In this document: positions 26,347 through 34,290 of the stretch, piece after piece
How positions within the stretch are numbered: the stretch's first letter is position 1
How the letters are laid out: every line of letters begins with the position of its first letter
Origin: UBA8079 sp049601915
GTDB taxonomy: Bacteria; Pseudomonadota; Alphaproteobacteria; UBA6615
Length of the DNA: 64,000 nt
Assembly (NCBI GenBank): GCA_049601915.1
Contig: JBMYRB010000006.1
Coordinates: 82,702-146,701, forward strand
Reading direction: 5' to 3'
The notes under the pieces: generated by a model
The model's database searches: none
What the model saw: the letters and a program-made list of their open reading frames with translations, nothing else
Told to the model about the DNA's origin: nothing
Translations under genes and position numbers: made by a program

Positions 26347-26838
26347 ATGATCTTGATCGGGCTAGGCGCCAATCTTCCCGGCGCCGATGGCAGCGCACCC
26401 CGCGACACACTCGCGTCCGCGCTTCAGGAGATCGGGGCTGCGGGTGTCACCGTGGTTTGCCGGTCACAATGGTATTCCAGTGCACCGGTGCCGGCGTCCG
26501 ATCAACCCGATTATGTGAATGCTGTCGCGCAACTGGAAACAGAGCTGCCGCCGGGGCCCTTGCTGATATTACTGCACGATATTGAAACCCGGCTTGGGCG
26601 CGTGCGTTCGTCGCGTGATGCGGCCCGTATCATCGATATCGACCTGCTCGACTATCACGGAGCGATCGACGGCGGATGGCCTGTTTTGCCCCATCCGCGC
26701 ATGGCGGATCGTGCGTTTGTACTCCGTCCGTTGCAGGACATTGCACCCGGTTGGTGCCATCCCGCGAGCGGAGAAGGAGTTTCGGTGTTGCTGGCACGGG
26801 CGGTGGATAGTGAAGACGTCCGCCCGTTGACGGCATAG
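26347..26838 (+). CDS. folK: 2-amino-4-hydroxy-6-hydroxymethyldihydropteridine diphosphokinase
   Basis: Transfers pyrophosphate from ATP to the pterin in folate synthesis. The 163-residue protein begins ILIGLGANL and has the YSSAPVPASDQPDYVNAVAQLET segment, the ATP and pterin loop LGRVRSSRDAARIIDIDLLDY, and the HPRMADRAFVLRPLQDIAP signature. An unusually acidic linker replaces the usual RWGPR with RSSRDAAR, still within family range. Just before the ATG is TTGGAGAAATTGC, a reasonable ribosome-binding site. The omega subunit gene follows 101 bases later with its own promoter. Confidence 0.95.
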   Translation: MILIGLGANLPGADGSAPRDTLASALQEIGAAGVTVVCRSQWYSSAPVPASDQPDYVNAVAQLETELPPGPLLILLHDIETRLGRVRSSRDAARIIDIDLLDYHGAIDGGWPVLPHPRMADRAFVLRPLQDIAPGWCHPASGEGVSVLLARAVDSEDVRPLTA

Positions 26839-26875
26839 TCTTTGGGTCGGAATTTATTGCGGCGCACCCAAATGC

Positions 26876-26904
26876 TTGGCTTTTCAAGTTTTTGTGCCTA
26901 TATA
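26876..26904 (+). promoter_or_regulatory. Predicted rpoZ promoter
   Basis: TTGGCT (26876-26881) and TATATA (26899-26904) with a 17-base spacer, 36 bases before the rpoZ ATG. Confidence 0.5.
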
Positions 26905-26939
26905 CAGGCCGAATTCAATGATTGTCCGGAGACATCTGA

Positions 26940-27338
26940 ATGGCCCGCGTAACAGTTGAAGATTGCATCGAAAAGGTTTCGAACCGGTTTGATCTGGTCA
27001 TGCTCGCGTCCCAGCGTGCACGCGAAGTGTCGGCCGGCGCGCCGATCACGGTTGAGCGCGACAACGACAAGAACCCGGTGATCGCACTGCGCGAAATTGC
27101 CGACGAGACTGTAGAGCTGGAGCATCTCCAGGAATCGCTGATCGTCAGCCAGCAGAAGCATGTCGAGTTCGATCTTCCCGAAGAGGATGAGGTCATCGAA
27201 CTGCTCGAATCAGAATCCAACATCGCCGGCGTCACGCCGGATGCTCCCGAGGCCGACGCCGAGGCGGGTGCGGAACCGGGCATGCCGGAAATGCGCTTCG
27301 AGGATGCGGTGGACGAAAGCCAGGACAGCACCAGCTGA
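26940..27338 (+). CDS. rpoZ: DNA-directed RNA polymerase subunit omega
   Basis: Small subunit that stabilises beta-prime and helps RNA polymerase respond to ppGpp. ARVTVEDCIEKVSNRFDLVMLASQRAREVSAG is the classic family start, followed by NPVIALREIADETV. At 132 aa it has the acidic C-terminal extension (EEDEVIELLESE onward) common in alphaproteobacteria. It is followed by a terminator and then the (p)ppGpp synthase gene, the same order as in many bacteria (rpoZ-spoT/rsh). Confidence 0.96.
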   Translation: MARVTVEDCIEKVSNRFDLVMLASQRAREVSAGAPITVERDNDKNPVIALREIADETVELEHLQESLIVSQQKHVEFDLPEEDEVIELLESESNIAGVTPDAPEADAEAGAEPGMPEMRFEDAVDESQDSTS

Positions 27339-27405
27339 TCTGGCGAACCAGAAAAACGGCGCCTGGCGCCGCCCCGTCTTCACACGGGCAATGAATTTGG
27401 ATTAG

Positions 27406-27435
27406 CCCGGGCGCACATCAGTGCATCCGGGTTTT
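27406..27435 (+). terminator. Terminator after rpoZ
   Basis: A two-part stem, CCCGG (27406-27410) with CCGGG (27427-27431) and inner GCAC/GTGC (27413-27416, 27421-27424) round an ATCA loop, followed by TTTT. It lies between rpoZ and rsh, so rsh probably also has its own promoter or depends on readthrough. Confidence 0.55.
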
Positions 27436-27476
27436 GTCGTCGGGCCCTTGGGTCCGTAAAAGGTTATGATGTTGCC

Positions 27477-29654
27477 ATGATGCAGCAAATGGAACTGGTC
27501 GAACGGGTGCGCGCATACGATCCGGGTGCGGACGAGGATGCGCTGGTTCGCGCCTATGATTTCTCGATGAACGCGCACAGTTCCCAGACGCGCGCATCGG
27601 GCGATCCCTATTTCAGCCACCCGCTCGAGGTCGCCGGCATCCTGACCAACTATCATCTCGACACGGCGTCGATCGTGACCGCGTTGCTGCACGACACCAT
27701 CGAGGACACTGACGCGACCGGGGAACAGATTTCGGAGCTCTTCGGCGAAGAGGTCGCGCAGCTGGTCGACGGCGTGACCAAGCTGACCCAGCTTGAGCTT
27801 CAATCCGACCGGGCCAAGCAGGCGGAGAATTTCCGTAAGCTTCTTTTGGCGATGAGCCGCGATATCCGTGTGCTTTTGGTGAAGCTCGCCGATCGGCTGC
27901 ACAACATGCGCACGCTGGAACACATGGTCGGTGATGAGCGGCGCCTGCGGATCGCGCGCGAGACGATGGATATCTATGCGCCGCTGGCCGAGCGTATCGG
28001 CATGCACGGTATCAAGGATGAGCTCGAGGACAGGGCGTTCCGCGAGATCAATGGCGAGGCGCGTGATTCCATTTCGCGGCGGCTCGAGTTCCTGCGGGCC
28101 GAAGGCGAGGATGTGGTCGAGAAGGTCGTGCGGGAGTTGCGCGACGTGCTTGCGGAAACCGGAATCGAGGCGGATGTCGCGGGACGCGAAAAATTGCCCT
28201 ATTCGATCTGGCGGAAGATGCAGCGTCAGCAATCGTCGCTTGAGCAATTGTCCGACATCATCGCCTTTCGCGTGATCGTCCCGAACGTCCCTCAATGCTA
28301 CCAGGCGCTGGGTGTTGTCCATAGCCGGTACCGGGTCGTGCCCGGCCGGTTCAAGGACTACATCTCGAACCCCAAGCCCAACGGCTATCGTTCCCTGCAC
28401 ACGAGCGTTCTCGGCCTGTCGGATCAGCGGATCGAAATCCAGATCAGGACGCGAGAAATGCACGACGTTGCCGAACGTGGTGTTGCGGCGCACTGGATAT
28501 ACAAGGATGTCGGCTCGGGGCCGGGTTCGAGTACGACCAAGGCGGAGAGCGAACAGTATCGCTGGCTGCAGGAACTGCTGGAAATTCTCGACAATGCGTC
28601 CGCGCCGGAGGATTTCCTGGCCCACACCCGGCTCGAGATGTTTTCGGACCAGGTGTTCTGTTTCTCGCCCAAGGGGGACGTGTATTCGCTGCCGCGTGGT
28701 GCGACGCCGATCGATTTTGCCTATGCCGTTCATACCGAAATCGGTGACCGGGCGGTGGGCGCCAAGATCAACGGCCGCAACCTGCCGCTGCGCACCGTTC
28801 TGCAAAACGGCGATCAGGTCGACATTCTGACCTCCAAGAACCAGACTCCGTCGCCAGAATGGGAAAAGCTGGTGATGACCGGAAAGGCGAGGGCGCGTAT
28901 TCGCCGCGTCTTGCGCGAGGACCAGATGCGCCAGTATGTCGATCTGGGCCAAAGCATCGTCGAGAAGGCTTTTGGCCGATTTGGCGAGACCCTTTCGGAT
29001 GTCAATCTCGATACCGCTTTCCGTGAGTTCCACGCGGGCTCCCGCGACGATCTGTTCGCGATGGTGGGGCAGGGTGTCTACACCGGTGCCGATGTGGTGC
29101 GATCCATATTCCCCGACCGGTCGGACGAGAAAAGCGGCAAGAAGTCAGGCGGATCGATTTTCTCTCTCCGCCGGCGGCGCGACCAATCGTCCGATGGAGA
29201 ACATGCGGTCCCGATTAGCGGCCTGACACCGGGCATTGCGGTGCACATGGCCAAATGCTGCTACCCCCTGCCGGGGGATCGTATCGTCGGGATCATGACC
29301 ACGGGCAAGGGGGCCACGGTTCACACAATCGATTGCATGACCCTCGAAGCTTTTGTCGACAGCCCGGAGCGCTGGATCGACGTCGACTGGGACCGCGAGC
29401 AGGACGGTAGTACGGCGCAAGTCAGTCGCCTGAATATTACGCTCATGAATGAACCTGGCAGCCTGGCCGAGATGGCGGAGACCATCGCTGCGGCGCGGGG
29501 GAATATTTCGAACCTGAAATTCACGAACAGAACGGCAGACTTTTTCGACATGGTAGTCGATATCGAGGTCGACGACGCAAAACACCTCAACAGCATCGTA
29601 ACTAGCCTCCGCGGGCGCCGATCCGTCAGCACCGTGGAGCGCGCCCGCAGTTAG
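27477..29654 (+). CDS. rsh: Bifunctional (p)ppGpp synthetase/hydrolase (RelA/SpoT homologue)
   Basis: Makes and destroys the stringent-response alarmone. The 725-residue protein has all domains in order: an HD hydrolase domain with HPLEVAGIL and LLHDTIEDT (about 45-80), a synthetase domain with RFKDYISNPKPNGYRSLHTSV (about 290), a TGS domain (VFCFSPKGDVYSLPRGATPIDFAYAVHTEIG), a zinc-finger region (AKCCYPLPGDRIVGI) and a C-terminal ACT domain. The synthetase motif is RxKD, which marks bifunctional Mn-dependent enzymes rather than RelA-type ExDD. Both activities look intact. It follows rpoZ; omega mediates part of the ppGpp effect on polymerase. Confidence 0.95.
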   Translation: MMQQMELVERVRAYDPGADEDALVRAYDFSMNAHSSQTRASGDPYFSHPLEVAGILTNYHLDTASIVTALLHDTIEDTDATGEQISELFGEEVAQLVDGVTKLTQLELQSDRAKQAENFRKLLLAMSRDIRVLLVKLADRLHNMRTLEHMVGDERRLRIARETMDIYAPLAERIGMHGIKDELEDRAFREINGEARDSISRRLEFLRAEGEDVVEKVVRELRDVLAETGIEADVAGREKLPYSIWRKMQRQQSSLEQLSDIIAFRVIVPNVPQCYQALGVVHSRYRVVPGRFKDYISNPKPNGYRSLHTSVLGLSDQRIEIQIRTREMHDVAERGVAAHWIYKDVGSGPGSSTTKAESEQYRWLQELLEILDNASAPEDFLAHTRLEMFSDQVFCFSPKGDVYSLPRGATPIDFAYAVHTEIGDRAVGAKINGRNLPLRTVLQNGDQVDILTSKNQTPSPEWEKLVMTGKARARIRRVLREDQMRQYVDLGQSIVEKAFGRFGETLSDVNLDTAFREFHAGSRDDLFAMVGQGVYTGADVVRSIFPDRSDEKSGKKSGGSIFSLRRRRDQSSDGEHAVPISGLTPGIAVHMAKCCYPLPGDRIVGIMTTGKGATVHTIDCMTLEAFVDSPERWIDVDWDREQDGSTAQVSRLNITLMNEPGSLAEMAETIAAARGNISNLKFTNRTADFFDMVVDIEVDDAKHLNSIVTSLRGRRSVSTVERARS

Positions 29655-29746
29655 GCGGCCGGGCCTCCCGGGCACATCTCTGGGTTGACCTTTGCGTCCG
29701 CGAAAGCCAAATCTGTCGCCGAACCACAAAATAACGAGATCCTCCA

Positions 29747-30514
29747 ATGGCTTCTGATCTGCGTCTGGGCGTCAATGTCGATCATGTCGCGACCATTCGG
29801 AACGCACGCGGCGGCGGGCATCCCGATCCGGTGCGCGCGGCGCGGGCCGCCGCGGGGGCAGGCGCGGACAGTATCGTTGCGCATCTGCGCGAAGATCGCC
29901 GGCATATTTCCGACGACGACCTGGCGCGCCTCATGGATACGATAGAAATTCCGTTGACGCTGGAGATGGCTGCTACGGACGAGATGCTCGACATCGCCCT
30001 GCGCCACGCCCCGCATGCGGTGTGCATCGTGCCGGAGCGTCGTGAGGAACGCACAACGGAAGGCGGGCTTGATGTCGCCTCGGGCCACAACCATCTCAAG
30101 CGTTTCGTCGACCAATTGACGGGCAACAAGGCGATCGTCTCGATGTTCATCGAGCCTGACCGCCGCCAGATGGATGCCTCCCATTCGATCGGCGCGCCGG
30201 CGGTTGAGGTACACGTGGGCGCTTATTGCGATGCCCTGATCGAAGGTGACGAGGATACCGCGTCGGACCAGTTGGGGAGGATCATCGACGCGGCGACCTA
30301 CGGTGCGGGACTTGGTTTGCAGATTCACGCCGGTCACGGAATCACGTTTGACACGGTCGCGCCTATCGCCGCGATACCGGAAATCGTCGAACTGAATATC
30401 GGGCATTTCATTATCGGCGAGGCGATTTTCAGCGGCCTCGACAGCTCCATATGGCGGATGCGTTCTTTGATGGATGCCGCGCGCGCAGGTGCACAGGGTG
30501 CAGCCAGCGCATGA
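29747..30514 (+). CDS. pdxJ: Pyridoxine 5'-phosphate synthase
   Basis: Condenses 1-deoxyxylulose 5-phosphate and 3-amino-2-oxopropyl phosphate in de novo vitamin B6 synthesis. The 255-residue TIM barrel shows LRLGVNVDHVATIRNARGG, ADSIVAHLREDRRHI, CIVPERREERTTEGGLDV, VEVHVGAYCDA, IHAGHGITFDTV and ELNIGHFIIGEAIF, all diagnostic. Its TGA overlaps the ATG of acpS (ATGA), a conserved gene pair. Confidence 0.96.
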   Translation: MASDLRLGVNVDHVATIRNARGGGHPDPVRAARAAAGAGADSIVAHLREDRRHISDDDLARLMDTIEIPLTLEMAATDEMLDIALRHAPHAVCIVPERREERTTEGGLDVASGHNHLKRFVDQLTGNKAIVSMFIEPDRRQMDASHSIGAPAVEVHVGAYCDALIEGDEDTASDQLGRIIDAATYGAGLGLQIHAGHGITFDTVAPIAAIPEIVELNIGHFIIGEAIFSGLDSSIWRMRSLMDAARAGAQGAASA

Positions 30515-30969
30515 GCGAAGGTGACGCTCAAACAACCGCGGCGGCGCTTCCCATGTATCCGATGATTATCGGACTGGGCAGCGACCTGATCGACATCACC
30601 CGGATCGAACGAACACTCGAGCGGTTTGGTGACAGGTTTGTGCAGCGCTGCTTTACCGATATCGAGCAGACGAAATCGGACCGCCGGGCAAACCGCGCCG
30701 ACAGTTATGCAAAGCGCTACGCCGCGAAGGAAGCCTGCTCCAAGGCCTTGGGTACTGGCTTTCGAAAGGGTGTCTTCTGGCGCGACATGGGCGTCATAAA
30801 TCTGCCATCGGGCAAACCCACCATGGCGCTGACTAACGGTGCGGCGGCGCGCTTGGCCGAGATCACGCCCCCGGGCATGAAACCGCTGATCGAATTGTCG
30901 CTGACCGACGAACCGCCGATCGCTCAGGCCATCGTTATCATCTCGGCGATCCCCGATCTGGGCAACTGA
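30511..30969 (+). CDS. acpS: Holo-[acyl-carrier-protein] synthase
   Basis: Attaches 4'-phosphopantetheine to acyl carrier protein. The core is IIGLGSDLIDITRIERTLERFGDRFVQRCFT (Mg2+-binding Asp in GSDLID) and YAKRYAAKEACSKALGTGF (catalytic Glu in AAKEA). The ATG at 30511 overlaps the pdxJ stop and gives 152 aa. Starts at 30553 or 30562 would give a more typical 135-138 aa, because the first 14 residues (MSEGDAQTTAAALP) have no family match. lepB follows after 137 bases. Confidence 0.93.
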   Translation: MSEGDAQTTAAALPMYPMIIGLGSDLIDITRIERTLERFGDRFVQRCFTDIEQTKSDRRANRADSYAKRYAAKEACSKALGTGFRKGVFWRDMGVINLPSGKPTMALTNGAAARLAEITPPGMKPLIELSLTDEPPIAQAIVIISAIPDLGN

Positions 30970-31106
30970 GCTCGGGCATTTAATGTCCCACGGCAAATTC
31001 GTGACTGGCGAAAACCCGGCGAGAGGTCTAGAACGCGCGTCATCGCGGCCTACTTCGTGGCCCAAGGGTTTCAGCACAGGCTGACCTTCAACCGAAACGG
31101 ACAGAC

Positions 31107-31850
31107 ATGGCTAAAGACCGCAGTAAGAAAACCGGCGGCACCATGGAAACGGTGCGCACGATTATCTATGCGCTGCTGATCGCGGGCGTGGTGCGGACAT
31201 TCCTGTTTCAGCCCTTCAACATTCCGTCGGGCTCCATGATTCCGACCCTGCTGATCGGTGACTATCTGTTCGTCTCCAAATTTTCATATGGCTACAGTCG
31301 TTTCTCGTTTCCCCTGGGGCTCGGTTTTTTCGATGGCCGTATATTCGGCGGCGCGCCGGACCGCGGCGATGTGGCCGTGTTCCGTCAGCCGCCAACCAAC
31401 CGGGAAGACTTTATCAAACGGATTGTCGGCATGCCCGGCGATCGCATTCAGATGATCGGTGGGCGGCTGCACATCAACGGCGAAGTGGTGCCCCGTCGCC
31501 GTATCGATGATCATCTCTCGCGCAACAATCGCGGTCAGGTGCGCCGGGTTCCGCAATATGAAGAAACCCTCCCCAATGGTCGGACCTATGTGATCCGGGA
31601 AGGGTTCGGTGATCGCGGCCCGGCGGACAACACGCGTGAATTCGTCGTCCCGGCCGGTAACTACTTCGCCATGGGCGACAATCGCGACGACAGCAATGAC
31701 AGCCGAGGCTGGGGGGTCGTCCCGGCGGAGAATCTGATCGGACGGGCGGAGTTGTTGTTCTTCTCGACCGACGGTAGCGCCGGATGGCTGGAGCCGTGGC
31801 GCTGGATTCAGGCGACGCGGTTCGATCGCATTTTCGATTCCGTGGACTGA
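31107..31850 (+). CDS. lepB: Signal peptidase I
   Basis: Membrane serine protease that removes Sec and Tat signal peptides. The 247-residue protein has an N-terminal membrane segment (TIIYALLIAGVVRTFLFQPF), the nucleophile in SGSMIPTLLIGDYLFV, the catalytic lysine in DFIKRIVGMPGD, and the C-terminal MGDNRDDSNDSRGWGVV signature. Its stop overlaps the rnc start by one base (TGATG). First gene of the conserved lepB-rnc-era-recO run. Confidence 0.96.
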   Translation: MAKDRSKKTGGTMETVRTIIYALLIAGVVRTFLFQPFNIPSGSMIPTLLIGDYLFVSKFSYGYSRFSFPLGLGFFDGRIFGGAPDRGDVAVFRQPPTNREDFIKRIVGMPGDRIQMIGGRLHINGEVVPRRRIDDHLSRNNRGQVRRVPQYEETLPNGRTYVIREGFGDRGPADNTREFVVPAGNYFAMGDNRDDSNDSRGWGVVPAENLIGRAELLFFSTDGSAGWLEPWRWIQATRFDRIFDSVD

Positions 31851-32518
31851 TGGCTGCCGCATCCGATCTCGGTTCACTCGAACGCACGCTCGGCCATGTA
31901 TTTGCAAACCGCGCGCTCCTGGAACGCGCGTTAACGCACGCTAGCCTGGATCCGGTTCACTCCTATGAACGCCTCGAGTTTCTCGGCGACCGTGTGCTTG
32001 GGCTGGTTGTCGCGCAGATGTTGCTCGATCGGTTTCCCGAGGAGGACGAGGGTGAGATCGGCCGGCGTTTCTCGGCACTGGTGAATGCAGGATCTCTGTC
32101 GCAAGTCGGGGAGGGGTTGGGGCTCGCCGATCATATTCTCGCAGGACCCGGGGTCACGAATGAGGCGATCGTCGCCGATGTGGTCGAGGCGTTGATCGCA
32201 GCGATGTACCGGGATGGCGGGCTTGCCGTGGCCGACGCGTTCGTTCGCCGGATCTGGGGGCCCCTCATCGAGACGGTCGCCCGGCCGCCGCGCGATCCGA
32301 AGACGGCATTACAGGAATGGGCACAGGCGGATGCGCGAGGATTGCCAAGTTACCGCGAGCTAGCGCGCAAGGGACCCGACCACGCGCCGCTGTTTACGTT
32401 CGAGGTTCGGCTCGAGGGTGTGGAGCCGGTGCAGGCGACAGGTGCGAGTAAGCGCGCCGCCGAACGCGAAGCTGCGGCTATAATGCTGCAGATGCTTGGA
32501 ATTGATCACGATGACTGA
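31850..32518 (+). CDS. rnc: Ribonuclease III
   Basis: Double-strand-specific endoribonuclease used for rRNA and mRNA processing. The RNase III signature ERLEFLGDRVLGLVVA is present, with DVVEALIAAMYRDGG as the second active-site helix, then a double-strand RNA-binding domain (PKTALQEWAQADARGLPSYRELARKGPDHAPLFTFEVRLEG). The ATG at 31850 overlaps the lepB stop and gives the normal 222 aa; an upstream in-frame start inside lepB is rejected. Its 3' end overlaps era by 8 bases. Confidence 0.95.
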   Translation: MAAASDLGSLERTLGHVFANRALLERALTHASLDPVHSYERLEFLGDRVLGLVVAQMLLDRFPEEDEGEIGRRFSALVNAGSLSQVGEGLGLADHILAGPGVTNEAIVADVVEALIAAMYRDGGLAVADAFVRRIWGPLIETVARPPRDPKTALQEWAQADARGLPSYRELARKGPDHAPLFTFEVRLEGVEPVQATGASKRAAEREAAAIMLQMLGIDHDD

Positions 32519-33437
32519 CATGCTGAACGAGACGCCGGACCAGGCGGGGACGCGTTGTGGGTTCGTGTCTGTTCTGGGGTCGCCGAATGCCGGCAAGTCG
32601 ACGCTGGTCAACCGGCTGGTCGGCGCCAAGGTGACGATCGTCAGCCCCAAGGTGCAGACCACCCGGATGCGCGTGCGCGGCATCGCCATCAAGGACGAGA
32701 CCCAGATTATCTATACCGATACACCGGGTATTTTCGCCCCGAAGCGCCGTCTGGATCGCGCGATGGTGGATGCTGCCTGGGGTGGGGCGTCCGACGCGGA
32801 TGTTATTGTGGTGCTGGTCGACGCCAAACGCGGGCTCGACCGCGACGTCGAGCGAATTATCGAGGGCCTCGAGATGCATTCGAGCCCCACGGTGCTGGTT
32901 CTCAACAAGGTGGATGGGCTTAAGCGCGAGGTGCTGCTGGCCTTGTCCGAAACACTCAACGGCATGGCGCGATTCGATTCGACGTTCATGATCTCGGCGC
33001 TGAACGGAAGCGGCGTGGACGATCTGGAGGCCCATTTTTATGACCAAATGGCACCGGGTCCCTGGATGTTTCCCGAGGATGAAATCTCCGACCTGCCCCA
33101 GCGGCTGTTTGCGGCCGAAGTGACGCGCGAGAAGGCCTACTTCGTGCTGCATCAGGAAATACCCTACTCCCTGTCGGTCGAGACCGAGAGCTGGGAAGAG
33201 TTCGATAATGGCAGCGTGCGCATCGAGCAGAATCTGACCGTCTCGCGGGATTCCCAGAAGGGTATCGTGCTGGGCAAGGGCGGGCAGATGATCAAACGCA
33301 TCCGCGCCGACGCCCAGCAGGAACTGGCCGAAATTCTGGAACGTCCTGTGCATTTGTTCGTGCGGGTCAGGGTGCGTGAGAAATGGGCCGAAGACCCGAG
33401 CCATTTCCGCGACTGGGGCCTGCGTTATGATGCTTAG
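32511..33437 (+). CDS. era: GTPase Era
   Basis: Essential GTPase that helps mature the 30S subunit by binding the 16S rRNA 3' end. G1 is GSPNAGKST, G3 is DTPG, G4 is NKVD, and the KH RNA-binding domain contains VLGKGGQMIKRIRADAQQEL. The ATG at 32511 gives 308 aa; an ATG at 32520 is also in frame. It overlaps rnc by 8 bases and recO starts 20 bases later, so translation is probably coupled along the operon. Confidence 0.96.
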   Translation: MTDMLNETPDQAGTRCGFVSVLGSPNAGKSTLVNRLVGAKVTIVSPKVQTTRMRVRGIAIKDETQIIYTDTPGIFAPKRRLDRAMVDAAWGGASDADVIVVLVDAKRGLDRDVERIIEGLEMHSSPTVLVLNKVDGLKREVLLALSETLNGMARFDSTFMISALNGSGVDDLEAHFYDQMAPGPWMFPEDEISDLPQRLFAAEVTREKAYFVLHQEIPYSLSVETESWEEFDNGSVRIEQNLTVSRDSQKGIVLGKGGQMIKRIRADAQQELAEILERPVHLFVRVRVREKWAEDPSHFRDWGLRYDA

Positions 33438-33457
33438 ATACCCAACTCGTCGGCGCC

Positions 33458-34237
33458 ATGGAGTGGCGTGACGAGGGATATGTGCTCGCCGCCCGACCCC
33501 ATGGTGAGGGGGCGGCGGTCGTCCAGATTCTGACACGTGAACATGGCCGCCACGCAGGCCTGGTCCACGGCGGCGCATCGCGCAGCAAACGTGCCAACGT
33601 CGAGCCGGGAAACCTGGTGGACGCCGTCTGGCGCGCTCGCCTGAGTGAGCATCTGGGTCGTTTCACGATCGAACCGTCCCGGCACACCGCCGCCCAGATC
33701 ATGGATGACCCCGCTAGGCTTGCGGCACTGTCGGCGGCCTGCGCGGTGACGGAGACCGTCATCCCCGAGCGCGAACCCCATCCGGGGTTGTTCGAGGCGA
33801 CGGCGGCGCTGTTTGACGCGCTCACACATGGTGATCAGGAAATCTGGCCGGCGGTTTATATCCAGTGGGAAATGGGTCTGCTCGGCGAACTGGGATTCGG
33901 GCTCGATTTGCAGGCCTGTGCGGCGACGGGTGTGACCAGCGACCTTGTCTTTGTCAGCCCTAAAACTGGCCGCGCCGTCTCCCGTGAGGCAGGCGCGCCC
34001 TACGCTGATCGCATGCTTGTACTGCCAAGGTTCCTCCAGCCAGACGGGCGGGGCCAAGGCGCCTCGGCCACGGATTTCACCGCCGGTCTGCGACTGACCG
34101 GCCATTTCCTGGCCCGGCATGCCTTCGATCCGCTGGACCGGCCGTTGCCTCCCGCGCGCACGCGGCTGGAATCCCTTGTAAGCCGGGGTTCGGACGCCCG
34201 TGAGGACATGAACGAGAGAGATACGCCGGTTTCTTGA
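33458..34237 (+). CDS. recO: DNA repair protein RecO
   Basis: Loads RecA on SSB-coated DNA in RecF-pathway recombination. The 259-residue protein has the N-terminal OB fold (EWRDEGYVLAARPHGEGAAVVQILTREHGRHAGLVHGGAS), a helical middle with VYIQWEMGLLGELGFGLDLQACAATG, and a C-terminal HAFDPLDRPLPPARTRLESLV. The zinc cysteines present in some RecO proteins are mostly absent (one Cys in CAATG), as is common in alphaproteobacteria. Last gene of the lepB-rnc-era-recO run; parC follows after 53 bases. Confidence 0.92.
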   Translation: MEWRDEGYVLAARPHGEGAAVVQILTREHGRHAGLVHGGASRSKRANVEPGNLVDAVWRARLSEHLGRFTIEPSRHTAAQIMDDPARLAALSAACAVTETVIPEREPHPGLFEATAALFDALTHGDQEIWPAVYIQWEMGLLGELGFGLDLQACAATGVTSDLVFVSPKTGRAVSREAGAPYADRMLVLPRFLQPDGRGQGASATDFTAGLRLTGHFLARHAFDPLDRPLPPARTRLESLVSRGSDAREDMNERDTPVS

Positions 34238-34290
34238 GGTGACTCATGCGCAGGCCCTAAAAGGGTGTGTCGTGTAACGGAGCTTTGAGA

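Noticed and set aside
27402..29033. Minus-strand open frame of 543 codons antisense to the (p)ppGpp synthase gene
   Set aside because: Composition is a codon-position shadow of rsh; no domain or ribosome-binding site, and rsh has every expected domain.
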